DNA of 64,000 bases, taken from positions 12,406,332 to 12,470,331 of the forward strand of contig OZ025210.1 in the NCBI GenBank assembly GCA_964019055.1. Direction: 5' to 3'. The notes under the pieces were generated by a model. It was not told the DNA's origin and did no database searches. It saw only the letters and a program-made list of their open reading frames with translations. This DNA is from Anthopleura xanthogrammica (Eukaryota > Cnidaria > Anthozoa > Actiniaria > Actiniidae). This document shows positions 48,201 through 59,100 of the stretch, piece after piece (position 1 is the first letter of the stretch; every line of letters begins with the position of its first letter). A program made the position numbers and the translations under genes.

Positions 48201-49394
48201 GGGATGACTGGCATAAATTGTTTAAGATGATTTAAGTTATTTACGTGAAGGAGAAATGCATGTGGTGGAATTGTACAAACAAACAGGTAGTTAGAATAGA
48301 TAAAAAGATCACATTCAAATCTCAAGAGACTTAAAAATGTGTCACTGTACATGTAGCACAATATAAAATGTTATAAATTCTTCAAAAAAAATAATTTCAA
48401 TTTGAATATTTTAAGATCGTGGTAAGTACCATATGGATAAAATTTTCTAGAAAAAAACTGAAAACCAGAATAGTTGATGATTACTTAATAGATTCAAATG
48501 TAAAACATTGCTCAGATACCCAAAATTTGTTCACTTTTTTGGGGATTTGAATGGGACGTCTTACCTTGCTGCTAACATCAGGGGGGTGCAACCATCCTTT
48601 GTGCGATGCTCAATATTAGAGTGGTACTCCAGTAGAAGTTTGACAACATCGTGGTGCCCCTTCCAACAGGCACTGGTGAGGGGTATATCGTTGTTACTAC
48701 CACTGGGTACATTGACCTTGGCCCCTTGTTCCAGTAGTTTGGCCGCAACATCAGTATGCCCTCCAAGTGCAGCAAACATCAGGGGGGTGAAGCCCTCTTT
48801 CGTTCGATGTTCAATATTAGCACTCCTCAACAATAATAGTTCCACAACATCACAATGCCCTTTCCAACAAGCAAAGGTCAGTGGACTGTCCTTGTTGCTA
48901 TCAGATTCAACATTGATTTCAGCACTATGATCCAACAACATGGATGCCACTTTAACATGCCCAGCCAAAGCAGCAAACATCAAGGCTGTACACCCATCCT
49001 TGGTCCGATGTTCAACATTAGCCTTTCTTTCAAGAAGTAGAGAGACTATGGCTTCGTTTCCCAGAGTACAAGCCCACGTGAGGGCACTATCTGAAGTAGT
49101 TTCTGTAGGGGAATCTATGTTAGCTTTGTGATCCAGTAAATACCGAGCCACATCGACATGTCCCTGGCTACAGGCCTCTAGTAGAGGAGTATTGCCGGCT
49201 TTATTTCGATAATCCACATGAGCACCGCTCTCTAATAGTAATTCTACGATGTCGAGTTTGCCCTGTCGACAAGCAAGACTCATCATTTCGTCTAAACTAA
49301 CGTCGGCTTCAGCTACGGAACGAAATACTGGGTCAGATTCATCAATTGGAGCATTTTCGATGCTCTCCACGTTGTCTTCTTCCCCTGAACTCAT
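29444..49394 (-). CDS. MASK/ANKHD1-like protein: ankyrin array, KH domain, C-terminal SAM
   Basis: MASK/ANKHD1 proteins are large scaffold and RNA-binding regulators acting with receptor-tyrosine-kinase and Hippo/Yorkie signalling. Exons: 48565-49394, 43351-43551, 43093-43199, 42848-42941, 42282-42385, 41383-41468, 40556-40638, 40324-40389, 40018-40132, 39421-39624, 38833-38886, 36850-37900, 36626-36707, 36173-36257, 35794-35868, 34884-35561, 34028-34247, 33535-33681, 33014-33057, 32821-32873, 32494-32575, 31273-32118, 30463-30534, 30329-30362, 29444-30000. The chain is 5970 nt, in frame, 1989 residues. Order: about 17 ANK (about 30-625), Lys/Arg/Glu-rich linker (631-998), KH (about 1013-1100), Ser/Thr-rich region, Trp-rich region, SAM (about 1750-1807), polyQ and a Tyr-rich end. 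The NHxPSxxxC segment after the last ANK, the KKAAAKRRDKRRRRK stretch and VIGRGG support the family call. It has fewer ANK repeats than the roughly 25 of vertebrate ANKHD1. Confidence 0.9.
30329..32118 (-). other. Trp/Ser-rich region and SAM domain of the MASK-like protein
   Basis: Exon 31273-32118 codes a Ser/Asn/Gln-rich stretch with at least eight spaced Trp residues in Ser/Asn/Gly settings (SSSWNNWGQ, QAWNNSD, GVWNSSS, SGWEQN). Its 3' end (ISGILKRLTLDKYFHVFE), exon 30463-30534 (ENKINGNRLAQMNEKDLE, NLGIPK) and exon 30329-30362 (GPRLKLLHAIH) together read as a complete SAM domain: KYxxxFxEN, the Ltee-like DLExLGI and the GPRxKLLxAI helix. SAM domains polymerise or bind other SAM partners. 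Confidence 0.82.
31005..31262. mobile_element. MITE copy, ends AGCGCTT/AAGCGCT-like
   Basis: cgcttttcataattttgcga at one end and catttatga-like tatgaaaagcgctgtaaa at the other, with inner arms attccgatcg/cgatcggaat and cttccgtcaatcaaac/gtttgactgacgggag. It ends about ten bases from exon 31273-32118. A second copy is at 51232-51475. Confidence 0.82.
32205..32385 (+). mobile_element. SINE copy in a MASK-like intron
   Basis: cacccgggtttgatttccgc fits a B box; the body (gggtttttccgggttctctg, ctccacaaaaatcaacttct) matches the copy at 53328-53470. The tail repeat unit is missing. Confidence 0.55.
33221..33260. repeat. AAT microsatellite
   Basis: About thirteen taa units in an intron of the MASK-like gene, followed by a fold-back-like stretch with tagcgcatttcacatcg and tgcgctttacaattg. 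Confidence 0.9.
33725..34020. mobile_element. Two tandem copies of a fold-back family
   Basis: ctctttagcttgggtgtgat and ctctttagcttgggcgtaat begin two half-similar blocks, each with gagtatcatttctttgttta and tacaactcaaacaaaga. Related copies: 14490-14592, 41517-41752, 52555-52715. In an intron of the MASK-like gene. Confidence 0.7.
35500..36707 (-). other. KH domain of the MASK-like protein, split over four exons
   Basis: Exons 36626-36707 (WKEVTRSTNSK), 36173-36257 (VVQLTAPNALCGRVIGRGG and TKINSIT), 35794-35868 (EESGAQITIGKP and DRVITIK) and the start of 34884-35561 (GSTKSVQRAKFLVTQAL). It is a type I KH fold with an intact GxxG loop (GRGG) for single-stranded RNA or DNA. The WKEV lead and the split after the GxxG helix fit MASK-type KH domains. 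Confidence 0.88.
36850..38886 (-). other. Charged linker exons of the MASK-like protein
   Basis: Exons 38833-38886 and 36850-37900. The start (CKKAKEQKVQRNTELLLK, then ELENEKERENN and RKKKAAAKRRDKRRRRK) is a basic, probably helical stretch shared with MASK proteins. The rest is Glu/Lys/Ser/Asn-rich and likely disordered, with possible nuclear localisation clusters (KRRDKRRRRK, LKRRSK). Confidence 0.8.
38045..38755. mobile_element. Cluster of three fold-back elements in one intron
   Basis: Element one, about 38100-38325 (agcctggtgaaaacc with ttttcaccaggctatgaagg). Element two, about 38445-38575 (acatgggcgc, gagatacgaattttatcttcg mirrored by cgaagataaaattcgtatctc and gcgcccatgt). Element three, 38586-38755 (tattatataattatcaatga with tcattgataatcatataata). 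None has an ORF. Confidence 0.8.
40733..40877. repeat. 12-bp tandem repeat cagttcctttca, about 12 copies
   Basis: Nearly perfect copies, one with a C-to-A change. It runs directly into the fold-back element at 40878, whose far end carries gggaactgtgaagggg, the same word in reverse, so the array likely grew from the element's end. Predicted ERNCERNC and FTVPFTVP proteins are artefacts. Confidence 0.92.
40878..41085. mobile_element. Fold-back element, family also at 14370 and 50620
   Basis: ctgcaccatcttgaaagata, gcctttgcaacgaagcgaga and gaccttgcaatgatagaga on the left pair with ctgcaaggc, cgcttcgactcaaaggc and aaagatggtgcagggaactg on the right. Relatives: 14370-14480 (half) and 50620-50815 (full). 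Confidence 0.8.
41517..41752. mobile_element. Fold-back family copy (cttgggtgtaatgtttccca)
   Basis: cttgggtgtaatgtttccca, cagaccacatgtcattctct and gataccaa-like catgtgtcttctcatgcaca occur, then an inverted half (gggaattacacatggtct, ggtgtgaaatgggaaaacat). Same family as 33725-34020 and 52555-52715. Confidence 0.7.
43801..45573. other. AT-rich part of the first MASK-like intron
   Basis: No exon, gene or clear repeat seen. The rest of this intron, 46761-48564, is also AT-rich apart from a diverged fold-back around 47080-47240 (aaacatgtgatc, gctgcgagct with caactcgcaa, cacatgttta) and the dispersed repeat at 47280-47400. Confidence 0.6.
45574..46760. repeat. 57-bp satellite array, about 20 copies, with higher-order order
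   Basis: Unit marks: gggctgatctaagtcagggc, atggctaactcacagat, accctgaaacaacc. Variants (cagatagtaccc against cagatttaaccc; gaaaaaaactc against gaaacaacctc) recur in the same order in the left half, giving a higher-order unit of about four monomers. The right half is more diverged. It lies in the roughly 5-kb first intron of the MASK-like gene. The reverse complement matches the tail units of the SINE at 53328-53770. Confidence 0.93.
47280..47400. repeat. Dispersed repeat, diverged copy 3 of 3
   Basis: ggacaaaacaatgaatttcaa, catgagaat and gctgcattgg resemble 1546-1672, with many changes and a small inverted partner (attttgtcctttgaa). Confidence 0.45.
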
Positions 49395-50619
49395 TGTACG
49401 AACAAAATAAAGCGTAAAGGCTCTACAACGCCGGGTCTAACCCAAGTATTTCTTGATTAAAGCGAGGAAAAACGAGAAATCTTTGGCTCACTTTCGACTT
49501 GGAGCTTTCATTCTACTGTGATTCTAGGAACAAAACAATGGAATACTAAAATCAATAAGACGTCAAATTTAAATAAAATCACTTCCTAAGGAAGGTTTCG
49601 TGTTTGGAATGAATATAAGGTGTTTAGACGTTTAGTTTTGAGGAAGAACAAGACGTGCTGTACGTCTTACGAACCCCCACAACCATACAACTGAATAATT
49701 CAAGAAATAAAATAAAAAATGGCGATACCTTGAACGACTCCAGCGCCCTTACAACGCAAATTGGACTGGTCTATGACAGTGGTTAACTAAAATGAAGATT
49801 ATTTGAATAGGAAGTGATATTTTGGCCGATTTTTGGGCTGTTTTTTGAGGTTTTTTCCCTTCTCTTTGCGACAGCCTCTCTTTTCTCTGGAGCCACCGCG
49901 CAGGACACAACACATGCACTTACACCACGCCACCAGGCCTCAAACCTCGACCTCGGGTCAACGGGAATCCCGCGGGTTCATTCCTCTATTTACAATAACC
50001 TTGGCATTCCTGCACTTCCGGTCACATGGGAAGCAATTCCAAGAATTTTACATCAAAAATTGCATCTTTTAGAAATAAACAGAAAATGGTAAATTGCAAT
50101 GGCAAAGAAACCCAACAATAATATTCTGAGCATTGCTGTTAGAATATGTTGGTGAAAAAAATTTACTGACTTTGATAGGGTCTTCAAAATATAATTAAAG
50201 CTGCTTCTTGATTCACTTGGTAACCCATACGAGAAATCTGACCCCCACCTCTCCATTGTTCAATAATATAATGGCCCATCCATTTATAATAGAGTTTTGT
50301 TTATTTTAAAAGCAGGGCCATAGCAAAGGGAGCTGGGGCTTGAGCCCCCCAGTTTTTCAAGCAAGTATGGAATTAAATTTCATTTGTCGTGGTCACATGT
50401 TGCTTTGTGCCCCCCCCCCCCCCCCCCCCAGTTTCTATAGACTTGCTACGGCCCTGAAAAGTGCTGTGTATTTTTATTGACCCTCCTTTTCACTCAATTA
50501 ATTCAGTACATTGCTTAAATTCTCAGTTGTGTGCCCCCCCTGATTCTTTAATTTTTTATCCACCCTCCACCACACCCCCAAAACTGCCCCTTTCCTTCTT
50601 AAGCTCAAATAACTATAGA

Positions 50620-50815
50620 CCAATGGTCCCGTTCACCATCTTTGCATGCATTGAAGCGAGACGAATGTTGACCTTGCAATGATAGACATGTGAATAATTG
50701 TCCAAGGTGTTAAAAAAAGGTCTCTATCATTGCAAGGTCACTGTTCATCTCGCTTCGATGCAAAGGCCCAGCTACCTTTCAAGACGGCACAGGGATCTAT
50801 GAAAGGGACTATTGT
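50620..50815. mobile_element. Fold-back element, full copy of the 40878 family
   Basis: gcattgaagcgagacgaat, gaccttgcaatgatagaca on the left; ctatcattgcaaggtca, catctcgcttcgatgcaaag on the right. Flanks read ggtcccgttcaccatctttg and gggatctatgaaagggacta. Confidence 0.85.
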
Positions 50816-51231
50816 GAATCTCAGATGATTTTTGGGTGATAACTTGTTTCGTTTAATTTATTTTTGTTTTGTTTATTTTTTGTTTTACCAAAACAAAAAA
50901 CTTTTTTTTTCATTTTTAGTCATCTTTCCTTAAAAATACAATTACAATTCAAAAGGAAAAAATATGGATTTCAAAACTTGGGAGCGACACAAAAATGATG
51001 CCAGCCCTAGTGCAGCTACCCCTCCCTTTTTCTCCTCCCAGTCCAAAATTTGATCCAATACCCCAGAGACATCACAAAGAAATGGCAAAAAAAATCAGTC
51101 ATAGCCAAGCATAGTTGTTTTTATTTGTGATTTTTTTTTATAGTTAAATTTTTTATTACAAAATTCCTTATCATTTGTACACTTTAAATCATTGATTCAC
51201 CATGCAAATTATATCGTACAGTTATTTGCTT

Positions 51232-51475
51232 TACAGTGCTTTTCATATTTCTGCGACCTACCGACTCCAGACGTCTGACATTTTAGCTTCGGTCAATCAA
51301 ATTTATGACAGAGAATTTACAATAAAGAAATTCCAGTATGAATATGGCTGTCTAGTCAAGGGAATTTCCTTGTCGCTCGATCAAAATGAACTTGGCTCGT
51401 CATAAATTTGATTGACGGAAGCCAAAAAACCCCAGACATCATGAGTCAGTTAAGAAATATGAAAAGCGCTGTAAT
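51232..51475. mobile_element. MITE copy, same family as 31005-31262
   Basis: acagtgcttttcatatttct and agaaatatgaaaagcgctgt are inverted ends; ccgactccagacgtctg and gcttcggtcaatcaaattta with taaatttgattgacggaagc form inner arms. Confidence 0.88.
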
Positions 51476-52068
51476 CACACAGCAGCCATATTTATTCCCA
51501 TGAGAACAAAAACCTTTGTTTGGAATGTTCTAAAATGCCTCAAAGCGAGGGTAAGTGGACCAAAGGGATTCAAAACCTATTGTTTCAAACAATATGACTG
51601 CTGCGTGATAAAATAAAATTACCAGGTGGAAAAGCATAACTTTTTAACACTTTTAGAACCTCCTAAAGTTAAAAAAAAATCACTTACTTAAAATTCATAA
51701 TTTTATGAAACCAATAGTTAACTGATCTCTTATTGATCCACCCAGTAAGAAAAATACAGCTAGATTATATATAGGCGACAGTTTGAAAATCATGACATTC
51801 TAAGATCCACCTGAAAAAAATATCCTTCCCTATAGTACAATTTACTTACAATTTTCAGTCAAAAGACCCAAAATAGACCCTTCATAGTTCATTTTCTTTG
51901 ACGATTTTTTAGTATTTTTTTCTTGTCTAAGTTGTCCATGCATGTATAATTACATCATTCTGTTATAAAAATGTGAAGTTAAATTCATACCCAAAAAGTG
52001 AGAGTTTGTTATTAATATCAGTTTTTTTATTTTATTTTCTATTTATTTAGCTTCGCCATTTACAGCGC

Positions 52069-52247
52069 GACGCGCAAAAGTATGACCACTTTTAATGTAT
52101 TCACATACTTCTATGCACTGGCTTTTTGCTCCAAACGAGCTTTTAAATGCCTTATTTGGTAAAATCAGACAGCTTCGCATCAATTATTGTGTCGGTTTAA
52201 AGTACAAAATCCCGTGCATGAGGTCATACTTTTGAGCGTCGCGCTAT
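52069..52247. mobile_element. Inverted-repeat element
   Basis: Ends cagcgcgacgcgcaaaagta and gtcatacttttgagcgtcgcgct are inverted. The inside is AT-rich with no ORF. Confidence 0.7.
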
Positions 52248-52554
52248 AAAAACCCACGCACACACACAATAGATACAAATATATATATACATAATGGCTG
52301 AGAATTCACTATGGTGTGTGCCAATAATGAAAGGTTCTCACACTAAGGCAAACACATTTTGTTGGATTACAAAAATCTGACAAAAAAAATTCTTAATTTG
52401 GGCATCTTCATTTCAGTTGTAAAAAAAACAAATGACTAGACTATTATTGTTGAGAAATAAATATTCTATGGATGGATGAGTGCATGTTACTTTGATCTCG
52501 GTTAAGATACAAGGACATACAAAATGCAGGAATTGGCCACGAAATGTGCTTACT

Positions 52555-52715
52555 CATTGTTTATTCATTCAAGATCATGTGTCATTCCCTTGAGTATCAT
52601 TTCCTTGTCTACTGGTAAAGTTTGAGAAGACACAAATATGGATACAACTCAAACAAAGAATCTTATTCTCAAGGGAATGACACATGGTCTGTAATGGGAA
52701 ATACTGTCATGCCTT
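52555..52715. mobile_element. Fold-back family copy (related to 33725 and 41517)
   Basis: gatcatgtgtcattcccttg at one end and caagggaatgacacatggtc at the other are inverted; inside is tacaactcaaacaaagaatc. Confidence 0.75.
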
Positions 52716-53101
52716 GCCAATTAAGGTTTATTTGAAAGAGAGTGTTGAAAAATGATAACAAAAATTATAACAAAAAAATATATATTTTCAATTGGTTCAG
52801 TTATACAATGATTCCAAACACCGTGGACACAAATTCAGCATAAAAATACCATGTTAAATTGAGCGAATCTTCCAGCTGCAACATGAACTCAAGTCATGCC
52901 CCCCCCAGATTTGTCTCCTGGTGTAACCCGACCTTTACAAGTCGGCAATTATCACAGACACATGCCCCCCCCCCTACTTGGCGCCAAGTGACACTTTCAT
53001 GACTAGTATCCATCAGGAATGCTTGTGCTTTTAAAAATTCACATCTTAGAGGCCTTAGGCCACGTATAAATACTTATTATCAGTGCATTCTTTATCAATT
53101 A

Positions 53102-56100
53102 TCAGACATAGAACCTGTCAGTTCTTGAGGAGCCCACTTGGTTTGTTGTAGTCATTGATGATGTACAAGGGCAGAACCACAGAATGTAACTCCCTGAATA
53201 AAGCAAAAAAATATATAATTTGACTGTGTATGTTATGCACCTACTTGTATTAAGTTTAAGCTGTAGGGGTGGGGCTCGGTGGGCTACCCTAACAAATTTG
53301 ACACTAAGGACACATTTATTTGGTCACAATCAAGTGTCGTATAGTGGTATTGCACTCGCCTATCACCTATTGGGTGCACAGTTTAATTCCTAAATTCTGC
53401 ATCACGTTTGGGCAGAGTTCTCAGGCTTTCTTCCATCCACAAATTTACCCAATAAATTTCAATTACGTGAGTTAGCCATGCCCTAAATTAGATCAGCCCA
53501 GAACTTTTTTCAGTGTTCAATCTGTGGGTTACATGTAGCTGTGCCCTGACTTAGATCAGCCCTGAGTTTGTTTCAGGGATCTATCTGTGAGTTAGCCATG
53601 CCCTGACTTAGGTCAGCCCTGAGGCTGTTTCAGGTTTCAATCTGTGAGTTAACTGTGCCCTTACTTGGATCAGCACAGGGGTTGTTTTAGGGTAACTTGA
53701 TTTGTGAGTTAGCTGTGCCCAGACTTAGATCAACCCTAAGGTTGTTTCTGGGTTCAATCTGTGAGTTAGCAACAGTGTATGACAGTATTGTAGCATACCT
53801 CTTCCAAACACTTCAGCTAACAGTGCTGTCCTGGGCTTTCTGCTTGCTCTTACTTGCCTCTGGACATTTTCAATAGCTGTCAGGTCCTCTGTGATTGCTG
53901 AAAACTGCAACAACAACATCAAAAAGCATGAGGACATACTGCAATAATAATTATTATTAATTGTGCTAATGGTACATATGTGGTATGGGTGTGTGTTGAG
54001 ATGAAGAACTCCTACTCTGTGGATATGGTACAATGAAAGAACACCATCATTATCATCATTATCATCATTATCATCATTATCATCATTATCATCATTATCA
54101 TCATTATCATCATTATCATCATTATCATCATTATCATCATTATCATCATCACCAATCATCATCCTCATCATCAATCATCATCATCATCATCACATCACCA
54201 ACAAAACTATCACTTTCATTATCATCATCACTAATAATCATCCTCGTCATCACTATCATAAGCACATCACCAACAACACCATCACCACTATCACCACCAC
54301 TAAAACGTTCAGTCTATCAGACCAAATGCCAAGCATGCGGGCTGCAAATCCATTTACCAAGACTCACCGCTCGGTAAATATTCATCGATAATCACCTGCT
54401 TCGATCTGATTGGTTGAGATAATGCCTTACGACTGTTGTCAGTCAATCAGATCTTAAGGAGTCCTCCTTCTCATCATCATAGTCATCATCCAAAACAAAG
54501 GAAAGCATAGGCCAAAGAAATAAACAGTAAAGGTCATGTAGAAAAACACTGAAAAATCCTACCTGATCACACATCATTGCCATGACAAAAAGACCAAACA
54601 AACAAGACTCAATCATCAAGATTATAGTGTAGATACTACTGACAAAGAAAAGAAATACACTTCATTATTGAATGACAGATGGACAGATAGACAGACAGAC
54701 ACACAATTAAGTTGATCATTAAAATTACTAAATAAATGTATAGATACTGCAATAATAAACACAGACACCAGTAAATGATGGACATACAGACAGACAAAAC
54801 CATCATCAAGATTAATACCTTGTATAGATACTGCAATACTACCAATGTCACAGAAGTGGGTTGTTACGCAAGAAAAACATGTCACAGTCATGCCCTAAAA
54901 TGTCTACAACTCCACTGACAAACATAAAGGTTTTAGTCTGCATTCCTTTCTCCACGGGTCGGCATCCTTTTGATGACTTGTAGAGAAGAAAATTATCAAA
55001 AGGATGCCGACCTGTGGAGAAAGGAATGCAGATTAAAACGTTGACGTTTGTCAGCAGAATTCTAGACGTTTTAGGGCATGCCTGTGACATGCCTGTGACC
55101 CACTTCGGTGACATCCGTAGTAATAAACACAGACACCCAGTAAATGATGGACAGACAGACAGAAATGACCATGATCAAGTTAACCATGGTCAGGTTAACC
55201 ATGTACAGGCAGGATTTTGTTCCCTTCCACAGGGTATGTGCAGAGGGAGAGGGGGGAAGAGGAGGGTAAAGGAGGAGGGGGGGGGGGGGGGAGGTGAGGG
55301 TGAAGGACTTACAATCTTGTTCTTTTTTCGTATTCTTTAGTACACTCCAGACACTCTTTTGTCCAAGACACAGCTATCAGGATAATAGCATATAAACTAA
55401 GTAAACCTGGGAAAATGATGAGGGAAGAACAGTTAGCTTATTCAATCACATATTTTACATTATTTAGTCCAAAATTCATATTTTGTATTTCCAATGATAA
55501 ATTTATAAGAAGCATGTATGGATCCAGAATTTTCTTCAGGGAGGGGTACTGCGTTGGAATGGCACCTTGACGTGAAAAACTCTGAACCAAAAAAGAAAAA
55601 ACAACACACACAATATCATCCAAGAAAGAGAATATTATTATTTATTACACATTTAGGGTCGATATCTGTGAAATAAAGCCGTGAATAAAAACCATATCAG
55701 TGAAGTGATACGATATCACTTCACGGTAAACTGTCCAATAAAATCTCGCGATATATAATAACATTTAATCGACTCTAAATGTGTAATAAACAAATTATTA
55801 CATGTTAAGAGCTGATATTATTTTAATTTCACTCGTTTTCCGTAATATATCACAATATGACGGGAAACTCGTGAATAAAAACGATATAAGGCTCTTAACA
55901 TGTGATAATCTCTATGTATTAAATATCTTCAAAGCCGTAGTAGGGTCACAAAGTGGACCTAGGGACGGGTGCACCCCTTAGAATCAAAGGGGGAAAACAT
56001 TATTTTGTACTGGTTATCTTTGAAGTATCAGCACAAAGTTAATTCAGGGGATGTGTGTGCATCTCCTGCACCTCTCCCCTGGATCCCCCCCCCCCCTGAG

Positions 56101-59100
56101 TATGGGCTACATACCTGTATAGAATAAAAATAGAAAAAAGTATTTTTGATTGCTTTCCCCAACACAGTTATTTATCCTGGAAAAAATGCATAATAATATT
56201 ATTAGATTAAGTAGACATCTTACGGTACGATCGTGTCTTGTTAGCACTGCAAATTTTATAATTTTTCAAGTGTTTTAATAAATATGCTAATTAAGGGAAA
56301 TATCAGTCAATAAGAGATAATTGGGAAGCAGGGGGGGGGGGGGGTTATACCCCCTATAGCCCACTACCTGCCTCACCCTGGCACTACTTTAGCAATACAA
56401 CAATAGTTTGATCCCAAGATGTGACGATCACTGTCAAAAGTATCAAGGGTGGGCATGTGGTGGTGAGAAAAACTTCAGACAAAAGGATTTGTTTGTTTGC
56501 ATTTTTGCCAGAAACTGCCTAGCTCACTGCCAAGCCCACCTCTGATAGAGCAGTTTTTGTATAACTATGAAAAACTTACAGCACAGATTGTGCCTTGCTG
56601 TGACTGTGTCCAGGGTCCGTGCAGGCTTCTTGTGAAGACATTCAAGGACATTTCAAGGAGTATTCAAGGACCAAAATGAAAATTTTCAAGGACCACATAA
56701 CGATGGGTGCGATCAGGATAACGAACTTTTAGATGAGGAAAACAGGCGTTTTGGGTTACAAAAACCTTTCTAAATATTTTTCAAGGAGTATTTACGATTT
56801 TCAAGGAATTTTTTCTTTTTTCAAGGAGTTTCAAGTGCCCTTGAAATGAGTTTTCAAATTCCAGCACTTTTCAAGGAGTTCAAGGACCTGCACGAACCCT
56901 GTGTGTCACTGCTGTGCCATGTGTGAAAACACCATAACCCTGCCGTGTTTAATGATTTTTCACACGCATAACAAAATCTGCTTTACATTTGACAGTGATC
57001 ATCACTGTATCTCAAAATCAAACTGTCAGTCATTATGTGATTCATACCAGGGACAGTGGTGGTCCATCTTTTTGATGCACCTTCTACAAATTCTAAAAGA
57101 AAAAAGCAAAGAAAATATCTTTTGATCATATAATTATTAGCCATTGATCAATAAAGTTTTGTCTTCTTTACTATCTCACACTGTTAATATTGGTCTAGAA
57201 GTGATATAGCAATAATCATTTCCATCAATACCTGCAGTGGTGTGCTCTAGGTGGTCTATAAGCTTCACATTTAGTACAGGCTGTCCATTCTGAATCACCC
57301 TACAACAACAAACAACCATAATAATACAATATCCACATGAACCACAGGAAGCCCAACCAGTCTATGTGCAATAAATTTTGGAACACAAAATTTTATGTGA
57401 ACAAAATTATATTAATAATTGATGTTTGACTTACATTTTCAGTATTACGAGCTTTATTTATTTCTGAAAAATCCAGACTTTCTGTCGGCAGAGGGACAAC
57501 TCCTGAAAAATAATCACAATATCAAAGACTGTGATAACTTGTTTCGGCACCAACCAGCATTATAATCATAATCACAGCAGCAGCAGCAGCATAGGAAATT
57601 ACAGTGCACAGAATCAAGCTTACTCATTCTAATCCCTGATTTCTACCTGTAGATTCTATTCTAGAACATTATAAAAATGGATATGGAGTGACATGGAATG
57701 AAAAGGGTTGTCACTGATTATTGATTTAATTCATGGAATTTTTTTGTTTTGTGACATGTCATGCACATAAACATCTCTGCATGGCAAGGAAGACTTGGGA
57801 AAATATTATAAGATGCGAGATAAAGGTTGATTGATGAAAGGATAGGCAGGCGGTTGGGGGATTATTGGATGGGTGGGTCAATAGAAGGATAGGTGGACAG
57901 AATGGATGGATGGATGGATGGATGGATGGGAAGATAAATGGATGGATGGATGGAGGGATGGAGGGATGGAGGGATGGATGGATGGGTGAGATGGAAGATA
58001 AATGAATGGATAGGTAGTTGGATTGATTAACCCTCTCCTGTCCCTTTCTATCTTACCTGGGTCTGAAAAAGAGGCCCGTGAATGTGACATCAAAAGAAGA
58101 AATGCTATAATATTGAATATAAGTACATGAATGGTACCCCATAGACTGAAAAAAAAAACAGAAAAATTCAGACAATTAGTGACAAGAAATCCTAGTAAAA
58201 TCCAATCAGTTGAAGAGCTTCCGGCACAATGTTTTATAAAATAACTGAGTTCTAACATGTGCTCTGATTGGTTTAAATGTTATTTTAGGCCCAATTAAGA
58301 CATTGAATTTCACATGTACAGAATCTAATGCAAATGAGCAGAACCAATTGTTTGAATTCATTTGCATTAGATTGAGATAGCACATGTAAAAGTCAACATC
58401 TAAACCAGGCCTTAAATCAGGTCCCAGTTGTATGTAGGGTGGATAGCACTATCCGATGGATAAATCCTTATCCAGTGGATAAGTCGATGCTGTTATCCAA
58501 TAAATTTATCCACTGGATAAGACTTATCCTTCGGATAGCGCTATCCAACCTTCGTACAACTGGGCCCAGAGCCTCAGGTTTAGAAAATGCTCAGCTCTAA
58601 TTGGTATTTTATAAAAGAAAATGTGTTACTGTGTGCTATTATGAAGCACTTGGGGATTGGCAGAACACTCAAGAAGTGTTGAGAAACAATAAACTACTTG
58701 TCATGCTTCTCTATCACTTCTCTCATGTTCTACAACCCCCTGTGTGCTTTATAACCTCACACAGCACACACAAGCATTTTCTATTTCTACAACAAAACAG
58801 TTTTCCATTTCCAATGCTCTGATCTAAGTCACTTAAAGAAACAACAGTCGTCAGGGTTCAAAATTAATGCTCACAAACTCGCAATATGCTAGCGCTTTTT
58901 TTGAATTTTTGCAAGTACAAAAAATGCATTAGCAAACACTTGCGAGTAAGAAGTAATCATTCCTTCACAACTTTACCACTTTGCTAGTAGAAAAAAAATC
59001 TTTACTAGCAACACTTTGCTAGTGGACTAAAAAGTTAACTTTGAGCCTTGGTCGTGACATCAAGACAACAGTTGTGACAAAGAAATCAGGCAATACACTG

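Larger units (their letters stand above)
39421..49394 (-). other. Ankyrin-repeat exons, about 17 repeats
   Basis: Exons 1-10. The repeats go in pairs of about 66 residues: TPLMLAAREGH-type repeats alternate with PLTLACWKGH-type ones ending SNIEHR or SANIEHR. The pairs are very alike, which suggests growth by duplication of two-repeat units. Introns in exons 2-9 cut within repeats at GHxxV, after AAR or after CWKG, so exon borders repeat with the same pattern. Exon 1 alone codes nearly eight repeats. The last repeat (NNSPLVSAMKNGHVDALEWL) leads into the MASK-type linker. Confidence 0.9.
49395..53101. other. Intergenic DNA between MASK-like and DHHC genes
   Basis: 5' flank of the MASK-like gene and 3' flank of the DHHC gene, both minus strand. 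No gene seen; ORFs 49814-50092 and 50461-50682 have no domain. It holds poly-C runs (about 50409-50429), the fold-back copies at 50620-50815, 51232-51475 and 52555-52715, and gcgacgcgcaaaagtatgac with gtcatacttttgagcgtcgc as inverted ends of another element (about 52069-52247). A minus-strand AATAAA at 52560-52565 could end the DHHC transcript. Confidence 0.6.
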
